From Quercus robur (lineage: Eukaryota > Streptophyta > Magnoliopsida > Fagales > Fagaceae): 64,000 nt of DNA. Location of the stretch: assembly GCF_932294415.1 (NCBI RefSeq), contig NC_065535.1, positions 69,557,362-69,621,361 on the forward strand, in the 5' to 3' direction. Shown in pieces: positions 47,191 through 58,600 of this stretch. How positions within the stretch are numbered: the first letter of the stretch is position 1; every line of letters starts with the position of its first letter. The notes beneath the pieces are model-generated. The model searched no databases. It was given only the letters and a program-made list of their open reading frames with translations, and was not told the DNA's origin. Position numbers and translations under genes: made by a program.

Positions 47191-49499
47191 ACATGGACCC
47201 AAGTTCCTCATCTGTTCACAGTTGACCCATTTCAGTCTTTAAAACTCCAGATTATCCATGACTGTTGTGCAAATACCCACTCTGAATTCCTTCTTAAGAA
47301 TTCAAATCCTCTGTGGAAAAACCCCAACTTTTTCATATCCCTTCCCTTCAAGAAAAATGAAGATGTTAATCCTACAAAAGCCAGTCATCGGGGAATGAAT
47401 CCTGAACATTTAACCTTAGCCAAACAAGAGCTTGCCACCCTCCTTTCCGAAGGCCTTATTGAACCAACAACTTCTCCATGGGCATGTGAAGCCATTTATG
47501 TTAATAAGCATTCTGAACAAGTCAGAGGAAAACTCAGATTGGTGATTAATTATCAGGATCTCAATCACTTCCTTGCAAATGATAAATTCCCCCTGCCAAA
47601 CAAAAGTGCACTCTTTCAACATCTTTCAAGTGCAAAATTTTTTTCAAAGTTTGATCTGAAAGCAGGATTTTGGCAATTGGGAATCCACCCAGAAGAAAGA
47701 TACAAAACAGCTTTTTGTATCCCTGATCACCACTATCAATGGACTGTTATGCCCTTCGGTCTTAAAAATGCTCCATCCCAATTCCAAAAGGCAATGGTAA
47801 CGTTGTTCCAGCCACTCCTGAACAATGCATTGATTTACGTCGATGATATTCTCCTATTTTCCAAGGATGAAGAATCCCATGAGAAGTTGCTCGCTGAATT
47901 CTATAATTTAGTGAAATCACAAGGGATCATGCTCTCGGAAAAGAAGATGATCATTGGACAATCCTCTATAGATTTCTTGGGGGTAAATATTTCAGATGGA
48001 AAGTATGTACTACAACCTCACATAGCTGCCTCTCTTGGTCAATTCCCAGATAGGCTCACAAGTGCTAAACAGATACAACAGTTTCTTGGAATTGTTAATT
48101 ACATGTCAGATTTTATTCCTAAAATCTCCAAGTATAGAAATTCTCTAGCCCAACTGCTGAAAAAATCTCCCCCAGAATGGGATTCTGTCCATACAGAAGC
48201 AGTCCAACAGTTGAAAAAATTGGCAGAACAGCTTCCTCCTTTGCAAATCCCAGGAACAGGTAAACGGATTTTGCAAACAGATGCAAGTGATGAGTATTGG
48301 GCAGCAGCTCTGTTTGAAGAACTTGATGGTAAAAGAAATATTTGTGGGTATAAAAGTGGTGCATTTAAACCTTCAGAATTACACTACCACTCTACTTTTA
48401 AGGAGATTCTTGCAGTCAAACATGGAATTGAAAAATTCCAGTTCATCTTCTTGGGCATCACTTCCTGGTAGAAATGGATATGTCTTCCTTTCCCAAAATG
48501 CTTCAGTTCAAAAGGAAAATGCTTCCACACCCCCAGTTACTCAGATGGTCAAATTGGTTTTCACAGTGGTCCTTCCAAGTCAAGCACATCAAAGGAAGAG
48601 ATAACCTTATCACTGATTATCTTTCCAGAAAGCCTCCAATCCTCAATACCACAATTCTTCCTTCCCCCTTATGTGTATACCCTGTTACAGATCCTTCCTC
48701 ATCATCAAATCCTTCTCCTGCAATTCCTAGTGATATCCTTAACATGATAGAGAATCTCCCTCTAGAAATAAAAGACCAAATAAAGACCTTGACCCTTCAA
48801 GCCAGAGCCAAAAGAATTATCAGAATCCTCCATAATTATCTCAGAAATCACCAACCTCACTTCCTTGCTATTTTCCCTGATATTGACCAACCATGGAAAA
48901 CCCCTTTTGCCTTCTGGATAACAAACTGGACGGTTGCACATTATCTCTACATGTGGTACTTACTTAATGAGTATCATTTGTGTATCCATTTTGAACCAGA
49001 ATTTTACAAATATATTTTCCCACGTGAAAATAGATATTTTCATAAATTCTGGTTTAACATTTTGAAAAATGATGCCTATGATGGAGAATGGATAAAATAT
49101 CTTTCCACAGAACATCCAAGATTTGCAAGCAAGATTACTTCAGCAACTTTGATTGTTAAGCTTAACTCCAAAAATGATGTTCGTACAGAAGGACTTTTCA
49201 ACCCTGCAGAAATACAGTGGCTTACCAATCCAGATGGCACTTTGCACACACATCGAGACCCATCTTGGGTATCCTGTTACTATGCTCTCACACCGACAGA
49301 ATCTCTAAAAAAAGGGATTTTATCTCAAGCAGTACCCATGGATCCAGAAACCTGTAGAAAGCAATTACCACATGCAGACCATTGGGAAATGCCAAACCCT
49401 CTTGAGGGGTATGATGATCCCTATTACCATAACAATGATCCAGATGTAATTGCTGATGTAGATGAAGAATGGTTCCAAGGAAGAGACGGATGGGACTAG
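47191..49499 (+). pseudogene. Broken pararetroviral polymerase gene (RT, RNase H, C-terminal region)
   Basis: The plus-strand frame to the TAG at 48469-48471 carries the reverse transcriptase, with the YVDD active-site box at 47836-47847 and the conserved MPFGLKNAPSQFQ segment before it. It also carries the first RNase H catalytic motif (QTDAS, near 48275). A one-base register change near 48455-48462 moves the rest of RNase H (…HIKGRDNLITDYLSR) and about 280 further residues into the next frame, which ends at the TAG at 49497-49499. The N-terminal half of the polyprotein is missing. As it stands no complete polymerase is encoded. I describe the break only and reconstruct nothing. Confidence 0.85.
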
Positions 49500-49919
49500 A
49501 CTTTCCTAATATATTAAAAAAAAAAAAAAAACCCTAGAAACGTCTTCAGACGTTTCATCCTTATCCTTACAGCATGCCTTACAGTGATCTTCCCAGCTGT
49601 CCATTTATGCAGTAAGGACCCCTACCATACACCTGCTTCACAGCCTAATCAAGCCAAACTGAGGCTTCTGCCCCTTCAGCCAGGTGTCAACATGGAGCCA
49701 GCCCCTACTCTCTCTTCAAGCATTATTGTACTCTACTTGTAAGATATTTCTGTAAGAGTTTTTCCTTATAAATAGCCCCCAAAGGGCTTTGTAAAAGGGC
49801 AGAGTGAAGAAAAGAAGAAAGAATCCCTGTAAGATGTCCACCAGCATATCCAATGTAAAAAAGATGTTAAGTCTAATAATATCCTTAAGTTTGCTGTATT
49901 TAGTTCTGTGTTCCATTCC
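49500..49919 (+). promoter_or_regulatory. Pararetroviral promoter and leader-like region
   Basis: Downstream of the broken polymerase frame are a palindrome (gaaacgtcttcagacgtttc, 49537-49556) containing TGACG-like half sites, a TATA box TATAAATAG (49767-49775), and a purine-rich leader-like stretch after it. This order (polymerase end, intergenic promoter, leader) is the caulimovirid layout. Promoter activity is not shown by sequence. Confidence 0.55.
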
Positions 49920-50933
49920 TTATTGTGTCAGTATAACAATATATATACCAGCTTACATAAATATTTAAAAGAAAAAAAAAAAAAACAAACAAACCGATTA
50001 CTGGAGGAAAAAAAAAAAAAACTCTAGGCACTGTAGCTATAGTGCAGAGGTTGATGAAACCAAAGCACTGTAGCTACAGTGCTTTAGCGCATTTGAAAAA
50101 AAAAAAAAAAAAAAACTTTAGGCACTGTAGCTACAATGCAGAGGTTGACGAAACCAAAGCACTGTAGCAACTGTTCAAAACTTTGGGGAAGGAGGGGGGG
50201 GGGAATGGCTCACCACACCAAAAGGGGCACTGTAGAGGCATTGCCTCTTTTTATATAGTTAGTAGAAAAAAGTACACAAATCGATGATTAAAATAAATAA
50301 AAAAATATATATATTGAACAAACTAAAAATACTATAGTTTTTACACATTCACCTAATAAGTGTCACAACATTTTCACAAAACATTTATATTCAGTTGTGG
50401 TTGGTCACAGTTTCATATTTTATTATTTTATTATTTTATTTTGACTTATAAGAAATTGATACCTCAATAATTGTGAAAATATTGTGAAATTTGTTGTGTC
50501 AGTATAATAATATATATAAAAGGAAAAAAAAAGTACAAACGGAAGACTAAAAAAAAAAAAAAACTACTATAGCTACAGTGCCACTTGGTACTGCAGCTAT
50601 AGTGCTACTTGGTATTGTAGCTACTGTTCAAAACTTATAAAAAAAGAAAAAAAAAAAAAAAGAAAAGGAAAAACAGCTCACAAAACCAAAATACTGTAGA
50701 CTTGTAAGAAATTGACACGTCAATAATTGTGAAAATATTGTGAAATTTATTGTGTCAGTATAACAATATATATACCAACTTACATAAATATTTTAAAGAA
50801 AAAAAAAACACACACACACACAAACCGATTACTGGAGGAAAAAAAAAAAAAACTCTGGGCACTATAGCTACAGTGCAAAGGTTGACGAAACCAAAGCACT
50901 GTAGCTACAGTGCTTTAGCGCATTCGAGGAAGG

Positions 50934-50977
<44 letters not shown>

Positions 50978-51125
50978 CTTTAGGCACCGTAACTACAATG
51001 CAGAGGTTGACGAAACCAAAGCACTGTAGCAACTGTTCAAAACTTTGGGGGGAAAAAATGGCTCACAACACCAAAAGGGGCCCTGTAAAGGCATTGCCTC
51101 TTTTTATATAGTTAGTAGAATTAAT
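49920..51125. repeat. Pair of about 350-bp repeats rich in ctgtagctacag hairpins
   Basis: The first copy (49920-50268) and second copy (50747-51117) share, in order, ttattgtgtcagtataacaa, aaaccgattactggagga, gcactgtagctacagtgc, gaggttgaygaaaccaaagc, aactgttcaaaactttgggg and ggcattgcctctttttatat. Between them (50330-50640) is a related unit. Long A tracts (up to about 40 A's near 50938-50974) mark retroposon-like joints. No gene is visible. Confidence 0.8.
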
Positions 51126-51193
51126 AAGGTGGCATGGATAATAGTACTTTTAAAAATCTGATGTAAGTGGTGGGCCACATGATGATGAGTGCG

Positions 51194-51387
51194 GCTTGTG
51201 TCCGGTGAAAGTTTTCACTGGACACGTTGGATTGCGAACTCTTGGACATGTGTCCACAATCCAACGTGTCCAGTTTTCACTGGACACAAGCCCTTCCCCC
51301 TGATAAACTCTCACTGGACACGTTGGATTGCGGACTCTTGAACATGTGTCCGCAATCCAACGTGTCCAGTTTTCACTGGACACAAGC
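51194..51387. mobile_element. Foldback element of about 194 bp with two nested hairpins
   Basis: The outer ends are inverted (gcttgtgtcc... and ...ggacacaagc). Inside are two successive hairpins. The first has 17-bp arms at 51218-51234 and 51257-51273; the second has 21-bp arms at 51314-51334 and 51349-51369, all built on ctggacacgttggattg. Arms are perfect by eye, so the whole can fold into a cruciform or a double-stranded transcript. The minus-strand frame here (51150-51383) is an artefact of the repeats. Confidence 0.85.
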
Positions 51388-51389
51388 TC

Positions 51390-52632
51390 TTCCTCATAAT
51401 AATTAACAAAAGTTTCTCGCTTAACTTTTGTAGACGCATGATAAATATTTATTATGATTATATTAAATAAGAAGTGTGATAGATATTTAAATATTGAGAA
51501 TAGTGTGTAAAATTGTTTTAAGTTTCGATTTTATGCATATTATTATTAGCCAATAATTTGTGCAATAAATAAAAATTTTCTCAAAATATGATTTTTTTTT
51601 TCCTTCTAAAATTTGAAATTTGATAAAAATGGTAGTTATTAATAAATATTTATATTATTGTATTTGTATATAAAACTATTCATATTACTCTTTAAAGAAA
51701 ATATGATGTCACAATGGAATCTTTATACCATTCAAACTTAATTGAAAAATATGGGTTATTATTATATTAGAGTGAAAGAAAAAGACAAGAAAAAAAATGT
51801 GAGGCCTTCTCAAGATTATGTGGCAAAATATTAAGAGTTGAGCCCAAAAGTATTATCTCTCTAGCCACCTAAGTTGGGTGTAATGTGAATCCCCTTCATA
51901 ATTAATCCTTATCCATTATTAATTTGCTGTCAGGCTTACACGATTTAAGATTTATTAAAGAGTAAAATAATAATCACAAAAGACTGCAAGATATATGTTA
52001 CTTTATTCTGTTCATTCCTGCTTTGCCCCAAAATTTCCGGCTTCTTTTGTTTGTGTTGTAATTTGTTCATTTAAGGATTGTTGAGCTTAAATCATAAGCC
52101 ATGCGTTAGACATTAATTTGACTTGAAAAGCAGTTCCACTTCTCCAAAATTTGAGGATCGTTGAGGTCATAGGTGGTGCTAATTAGATCAGAACTAGGGG
52201 AATTGATAAACGAACTGTAGTAATGTTTGTTTTAGGCCATATGAGGAGTATGATATATGAATTGCTTGATCCAACCGAGACTCAATTTTTTTGGTTGGAT
52301 CCAATTGAATGCTCAATCTAACCATATGCTGTCCATCCATAACCCGGAACCCGACAAAACTGCCCAACCAAGAAGGACCTGAACCGAAGACCGACCGATT
52401 GCAAAGTAATACATGCATATGGTTGGCTAGTGAATAATAATTGGCTGATACTTTAAAACCAAACTTGGCACAAAGATCACATAATTAACATTAGTCTATG
52501 TTAATTTACACATAAAGATACTGGTTTTAGTGTGTAATTTAAGATTTGCCTTTGGCACAAGGAGGAATTACAATTAAACAGAAGGTAAAACAAAGCAAAC
52601 CTAAGTGCAGAAGACAAGAAGGACCCATATAT
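51390..52632. other. Spacer and 3' flank of the golgin gene
   Basis: AT-rich with no recognised gene. 52400-52632 is the likely 3' UTR and flank of the minus-strand golgin gene. Confidence 0.5.
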
Positions 52633-55600
52633 TCAGTCTTCCTCCTCTTCACCTTCTTCAGGCAGCCCAACGTCATCTCCAATACCTTCAAGCAGTGTGT
52701 CAACGTCCTCCCCTAACTCAAGCAACCTTGCGCTTAATTTTTCCACCCTGCTCTGTTCTTGGCCAAGGCACACAAGCAAATCATTCAGTTCTGCCTCACT
52801 GTCCTTCTGGGCTTCTTCCCTTGCTGCGGCCTTTATTGCCTCAACATCTGGAATTGTTGAGGGCCCTCCACTCTTCAAAGCTCTCACCTCCTTTTCTAGA
52901 TATAAGTTGGCCTGTTCAAGACTGTTGTAAGCATCAGACAGGCCCTTCAGATCAGATTCCATCTTCCCGGCTAAATTTCTGTACATGGATGCCTCAGACT
53001 CGATCTTGGCCTTATCTGTCTTGAGCATCTCCAACTGTTGAGATGCTTCTTGAAGATCTCTTCGGAGTTTCTCTACCTGGACTCTATCCAGGCCCCCACT
53101 CACTCTCTGCTCAGGCTGGGAATTACTGCCTCCACCAGTTTTTGCAAGGTCCTCAGCCAAAAGTGAATTTCGGCTAAGAAGGTCCTAAAAGACGAGGAGG
53201 AAAGGGCAGTGGAAAAAAAAAAAGCAAGTCAAATTTAGTCCTCACTGAAGTGCAGTTCTATGGAAATCTTCCAACAAGATGGCCTGTTAATCGCCAATGC
53301 TTATGCTCATCAACAATGAGTTAATGGGCAACACTTCTGACCACAAATTTTAATATGATCAGTGCTATAACATTATCGTTATAGAAAATTCTCCAAGGAG
53401 TAAGGGCATGCCTCAGAATGACATATAATGTTGGAATCATTATAGAATGACATATAAGGACGTTGGAAATGTTGACACTAGTACAGCATAAGAAAGATTT
53501 GACAACTGTAACACCATTTGTAACCAGACAGCCAGCCATCTGACAAACAGAGAGGGTTACCTACAGCCGATCCATATTACTATCCTAATGGTACCCTCCC
53601 ATTCATTATATGACGCTTTTCCCATTCATTATACTACACTTTTCGGAAGAATGATTAGAAAAGCATGAATTGTAAAAAGAACAATACCTGTATCTCAGAG
53701 CACTGCTTCTCCACAAATGTTTTCAGCCGCTTGATATACTCCCCATCACTTTCCCCACTTCTCTGTTCCAATTCTGCTGGCACCACCGACACCTTGCTCT
53801 TTGGGTGGCTATAGACCTCAACAATGCTTTCTCTGATATCTCCCTCCAATTTCTTGACAAGGTTCACAAATTGAACATCAAAGATTGCCGAGAGAATCGG
53901 ATGATCCTCAGCTTTCTGATCAGACGAATCATTCTCATCAACATCTTCAATATCTGCCATGCTAGCAGCAGTAGATCTCGTCAATGCTTTATGAGGCTGG
54001 GCTGACTTTACAGAGGTAAAAAGGAAGCTTTTCTGCATCTCATCAAACTTCAAGAAGTATGACGTAAGCCCGAGTTTCTGGCTTATGGTATCAACCACTG
54101 TAAAAGCATCCTTTCCATTATCATTGGATTTGTTGTAAATTACACATTCTCCCAAGAGAACTGCTGCCAAACCCCTTGTGCACACTGTTGCAGAGGAATT
54201 TGACACCAACTCAAGCAGATACGTAAGGTGGGGACGGGAATCTAGGAAGCAATGCACTGCATTAGGGCAATCAGCTAGCCATGTGACCAGCAATTTCAAG
54301 ATAATTGGTTGAACATATAGATTTCCTGATGTGCTTGATTTTCCATCTTTATTTTTCATGGAAGAGGCAAGAGCTATGTATTTTACCATTCGGTGCATTA
54401 GTGGCTCACTAGCTCCTAGTGATGGCATGGGTGGCTCAAGTTCCATTCGAATAACCTGCACATACTCTAACAAAATCAGATTGATATATGCAACAGTCAT
54501 TGTTTTCACTTTTTCCTTTTCTTTTTTTTTTTTTCGAGGCTCCTCTTTTTCAATAGCTTAATTACAGTGAGTCATCTTTTGAGTTTCTTTCCATCTTGAG
54601 GCACTTAGTTACCTACCTCAAAACTATACATCCATCATGTAGAAACATTTCTTTGAAAACACTCAAGCTTTATAAGGTGGCCATCAAAGTGGCCAATGGT
54701 GTGAGATAAAATAAGGTTCAACATTAAGCCTAAGGTGCACACCATCACAAAGAATAAATTTATGTATTTATTTTCACCAAGTTCTCAGCATCATATAACA
54801 TATAGAGGATGGATAACCCCAACTATAAGAATTCATACAACAAAAACAAGAAGCCTTAATCCCAAAAAATTTTTAGGGTCAACCACGTGTATTATTTTCC
54901 TCCATTATATTCCTATCTAAATTCATATTCTCTGTTACTTATTTAATTGCCAAGTCCTTTTTTATAAGTTCCACTAATGTTAATTTGGGTCTTCCTCTAC
55001 CTTTTTTAATTCCCTCAACTTGGATCAACTCGCTATTACCGGTGCATCAATCGCTCTCCTTTGAACATGACCAAACCATCTCAAGAAACTCTTTCTCATC
55101 TTTTCATCAACAGGTGCTGCCCCTATCTTTAAGTGGATTTCCTCATTTCAGATCCTATCATTCCATTTATTTTCACTTATCCACATTAACATTCTCTTTA
55201 AGTGCTGTCCAATTCAATGTAGTGTCCTATATTGAAAAAGAAGTTTTGAAAATGTTGTCGAAAGGAATCGAACCTGAAGTCCCCCACTCCAACAATTTTT
55301 TTCCCGCATTGCAACCACTGAGGCAGTTGCCTTGGTTCTAGAACCATTTATAATGCAATTAAAAGGGCAAACAACAATATGAGAAAAGTAATTTCACAGC
55401 AATTAAGTATAAATTCCATGGTTTTAAATGGCCAAAGAACCGAAAATAGGTCTGGTTCCCAGTTGAAACGTCCGGTCTGGTTTTTAAAACCATGATAAAT
55501 TCTGATGAATGTTCCTTATCAATTATCATGTTTGTTTAGTCCAAAGAAGGAAAAATAGACTCTATTAAACTTTTAAGAAATAAGCAACGTTAAGATAAGA

Positions 55601-58600
55601 ATAGGGAAATATGTATTAGACCAGGCTATGTAAAACATTGCCCACTGTTAAGGAATTGACCTCCCACACAAATGCAATCATTCTACAGATAACTTTTAAT
55701 TTGACAATGATAATCATTTTTTCTTTTGTTAGGTAAAAGAAGCACTGAAAAAGCATATGTGTTATGCTAGCCATGCACATGATAGGTATACAAATGATAC
55801 ATCAGTTGATCAAACTAGTACTAAAAGCATGGGAAGACAACAATGAGAAGGAAATGCAGTTGCTTACCCTTTCTTTGCACTGGACATTATCCTTTAGTAC
55901 ATGAGAAAGAACACTAGCAGCTCTGCAACAAGTCTGTGTTTCAAAAAAAAAAAAAAAATTCATTGGCACACACAGAGAGATTGTAATCTATGTATGTAAA
56001 GATGATACAATCCAACAAATTCAGCTGGTACTACTGTTGTCTTTAGAACTTAAATTACCAAAGAACCACATTACCTCAAGATCACCATCATTTTCACTCA
56101 AGGTAAGACCATGCAATAGCATGCTGCAGGAGAAAAAGGTTATTCATCAGAAGAAGCTTTTAGAAGAAGAAGAAAAGAATGTGATGCCTTTTATTTTTAA
56201 TTCATGTAACATAATTTAATATATGGACCCAGCTCAAAACAGATTAATCAGTAAAATGCACAGAGAATAGACAAACCTTCCAAACGACATGTTCACATCC
56301 TCCTCAAGGGGAGCATGAGTCATTAAATGCGGTTGAGGAATTAATGTAGATGCTAACATTGTTTGACCATCAGAATTTTTCTGGTACAAGGGGCATAGCA
56401 AACAAAAACAAGCAAAAATAAAAGGTCAAGAAGCAATGATGTATACGAGCAAAAGATTTAGATTATTAACTATGCATTGAACATGCTTAGGAACCAAAGA
56501 AAATGACAAAATAGAGCAGATACATGTTATCAACCTCACAGAAGCTCTTAAAAACGTAATCAGCTGCAATAAACTCTTGCATACTAGATGTCCGCAAAAG
56601 GATTCGAAGAATAGAGTTCAAAGCAGGTTCCGTTTGTGGCTCCTCTCCAAGAACTTTGGTTGCAAGGATATCAAGATTCTTGGGTTGTCCAATCAGATCA
56701 CCGATGCATTGTAATGCCTGACAAAGTGAATAGGCAAGAAATGTAAAACAAATATACCACAAACACCCTCTTAATCTACCAATAACAAATGAAAGTTACT
56801 GCATTTAAAAGGCAGGAGAAATTTTTTTCTGAAACATGGTGGTGTATACATAGTACCAGAAATTTGAAATAGAATTCCTAAATGCTTATTTGTGTAATAT
56901 CTAAACTTTTAACTCTCTCTCTCTCTCTCTCTCTCTCTGCAAATTATGTGCACAAAAAGAGTGTATGTGTGTGTGAGAGAGAGAGAGAGACAGAGAGGCA
57001 AAAAGACAGTGAACAATGTTCAGAAAAGTCATCTTACTGCGCAACGGACAGCTACTGGTGCCCACTGGCTTTCGACACCCAACAAAAGAAGATGATCCAA
57101 TACTTTTTTCTGCAACCAATATACACATTACAGGATAAGATACCACCAAGTTAATGATTCTAAAGGAAATAATTATAGCAGATATGAAGTTAGTAAGAAA
57201 CCTGAACCAGTGTTGCTTTATTTGTTAGCTTATTTGCATCTTTTCCAGGATCAGCCTCTGTACCTCCCATCATTAACAAATTAATGGTTTCTAATGCACT
57301 GAGTAGATTAATTGTCTACTGGCATGGCGTTTGTTTCAAGGAAAAGAAGAAATACCAGTAAGGCTTCTGTGACAGAAAATTCAAAGATCTATGGTAAAAT
57401 CTTATATACATTTGAGTATCTAACCTTCTGTTGGGTGAAACTGTAAGTACTTCCCCGTAGCTTCAGAATTGATATTACGGGGTCAAATCCCATAGTCTCT
57501 CTCAGTAGTATCTGAACCACACTTGGAAGCATTAGGAGCATGAGAGAATCTCAAGCATAAAATATAACACAACAGAGGCTGCAGACCTGATTAGATGCAT
57601 TAGTTCGGAGAAGGTTGTTCAACAATTGAAGACAGTCCTGCACCATTACATGCATAATAGTTTTATAACCAAGATATTCGCAGAATTCTCAAATGCTTGT
57701 AAAGAAAAATAGAAATGAATAAATTGAGGAATAGCTAAACAGTCAACGACCATAAGTTGTTCTCTGATTCTGAGAAAAACAAAAAGTTATGAAAATGGGA
57801 CTCAGAATCAAGGCCAATGCACATAACTCTGTTTATTGTAACAAATTTTCTACAAAGAATATCTCCCCCCCCCCCCCTCCTCTCTCTTCTATGTTAGGTG
57901 TTTGTCTGGGCAAGTAGAACCATAAAGAGAAAATCATAATGATGGATCAACAAAGCCTTTTTACATGCTTTCTTTCTTGTCACCTAAAATGTTCAACTAG
58001 AATGTGTCAAATGAGCAACATAACCCATACGGGAGAGGACAGCCAAAGGATAATATAAAGCATGTGGGTTTCAAACTCAAAAAAATGGTCAAAACTACAA
58101 GAGTCCTTAATTTAGGCTACAAGTAGAATCATAACCGTAAATAACCAATGACAAAATAAAATATTCAGACCAAAACCCACAAATGGTGCTGAAGCTCAAT
58201 GTAATTATAGCATATAAACAGCTCATTTAGCTAGCAAATTAGTGAAATGCAATAGAGGCACTTAAACGCTATCATAACTTCATTGGTGAAGCTGTCTTAG
58301 TAATCCATGACAAACTACTCGATTGATTGATATAGTTGAGAAAGTGTCACATTCAAAAGACCATAAAGGAAACAAGTTTTAAATTGTAGAAGCCCAAACA
58401 ATAAGAAGCCATTTGCAAGACAAGTAATTTATCAGTAAACAAGCTAGAACCAGTTGATTAAACTTCCATGATAAATTGAGTAACAGTAAATCACCTGCAC
58501 AACAACACCACCTTCTGATCCTCCCTCCTCTTTAATGATGCTGAAAATCTTCTCAAATGCACCTTCAAAGACCACAATTTTTTGAATCTCCTAAAATTCA

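Larger units (their letters stand above)
47016..49919 (+). mobile_element. Endogenous caulimovirid-like pararetrovirus fragment, rearranged
   Basis: A 2.9-kb block containing an inverted piece of the polymerase region (47016-47182), a polymerase-region frame (about 47191-48471) and a continuation in another frame (about 48474-49499). A promoter-like stretch follows with TATAAATAG at 49767-49775. The reverse transcriptase and RNase H are followed by a virus-specific C-terminal region. There is no integrase and no LTR pair, which favours Caulimoviridae (florendovirus- or petuvirus-like, by recall) over Ty3/gypsy. Movement protein, coat protein and protease regions are absent. The left and right boundaries are set by comparing the interrupted host repeat with intact copies at 50390-50520 and 50699-50770. 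It is a defective genomic relic. Confidence 0.75.

Noticed and set aside
51150-51383. Minus-strand frame with an internally repeated protein
   Set aside because: It is produced by the two foldback hairpins and has no gene features.
52605-53024. Plus-strand frame of 139 codons and others antisense to golgin exons
   Set aside because: They are shadows of the golgin last exon, whose frame, length and splice sites are consistent with the family.
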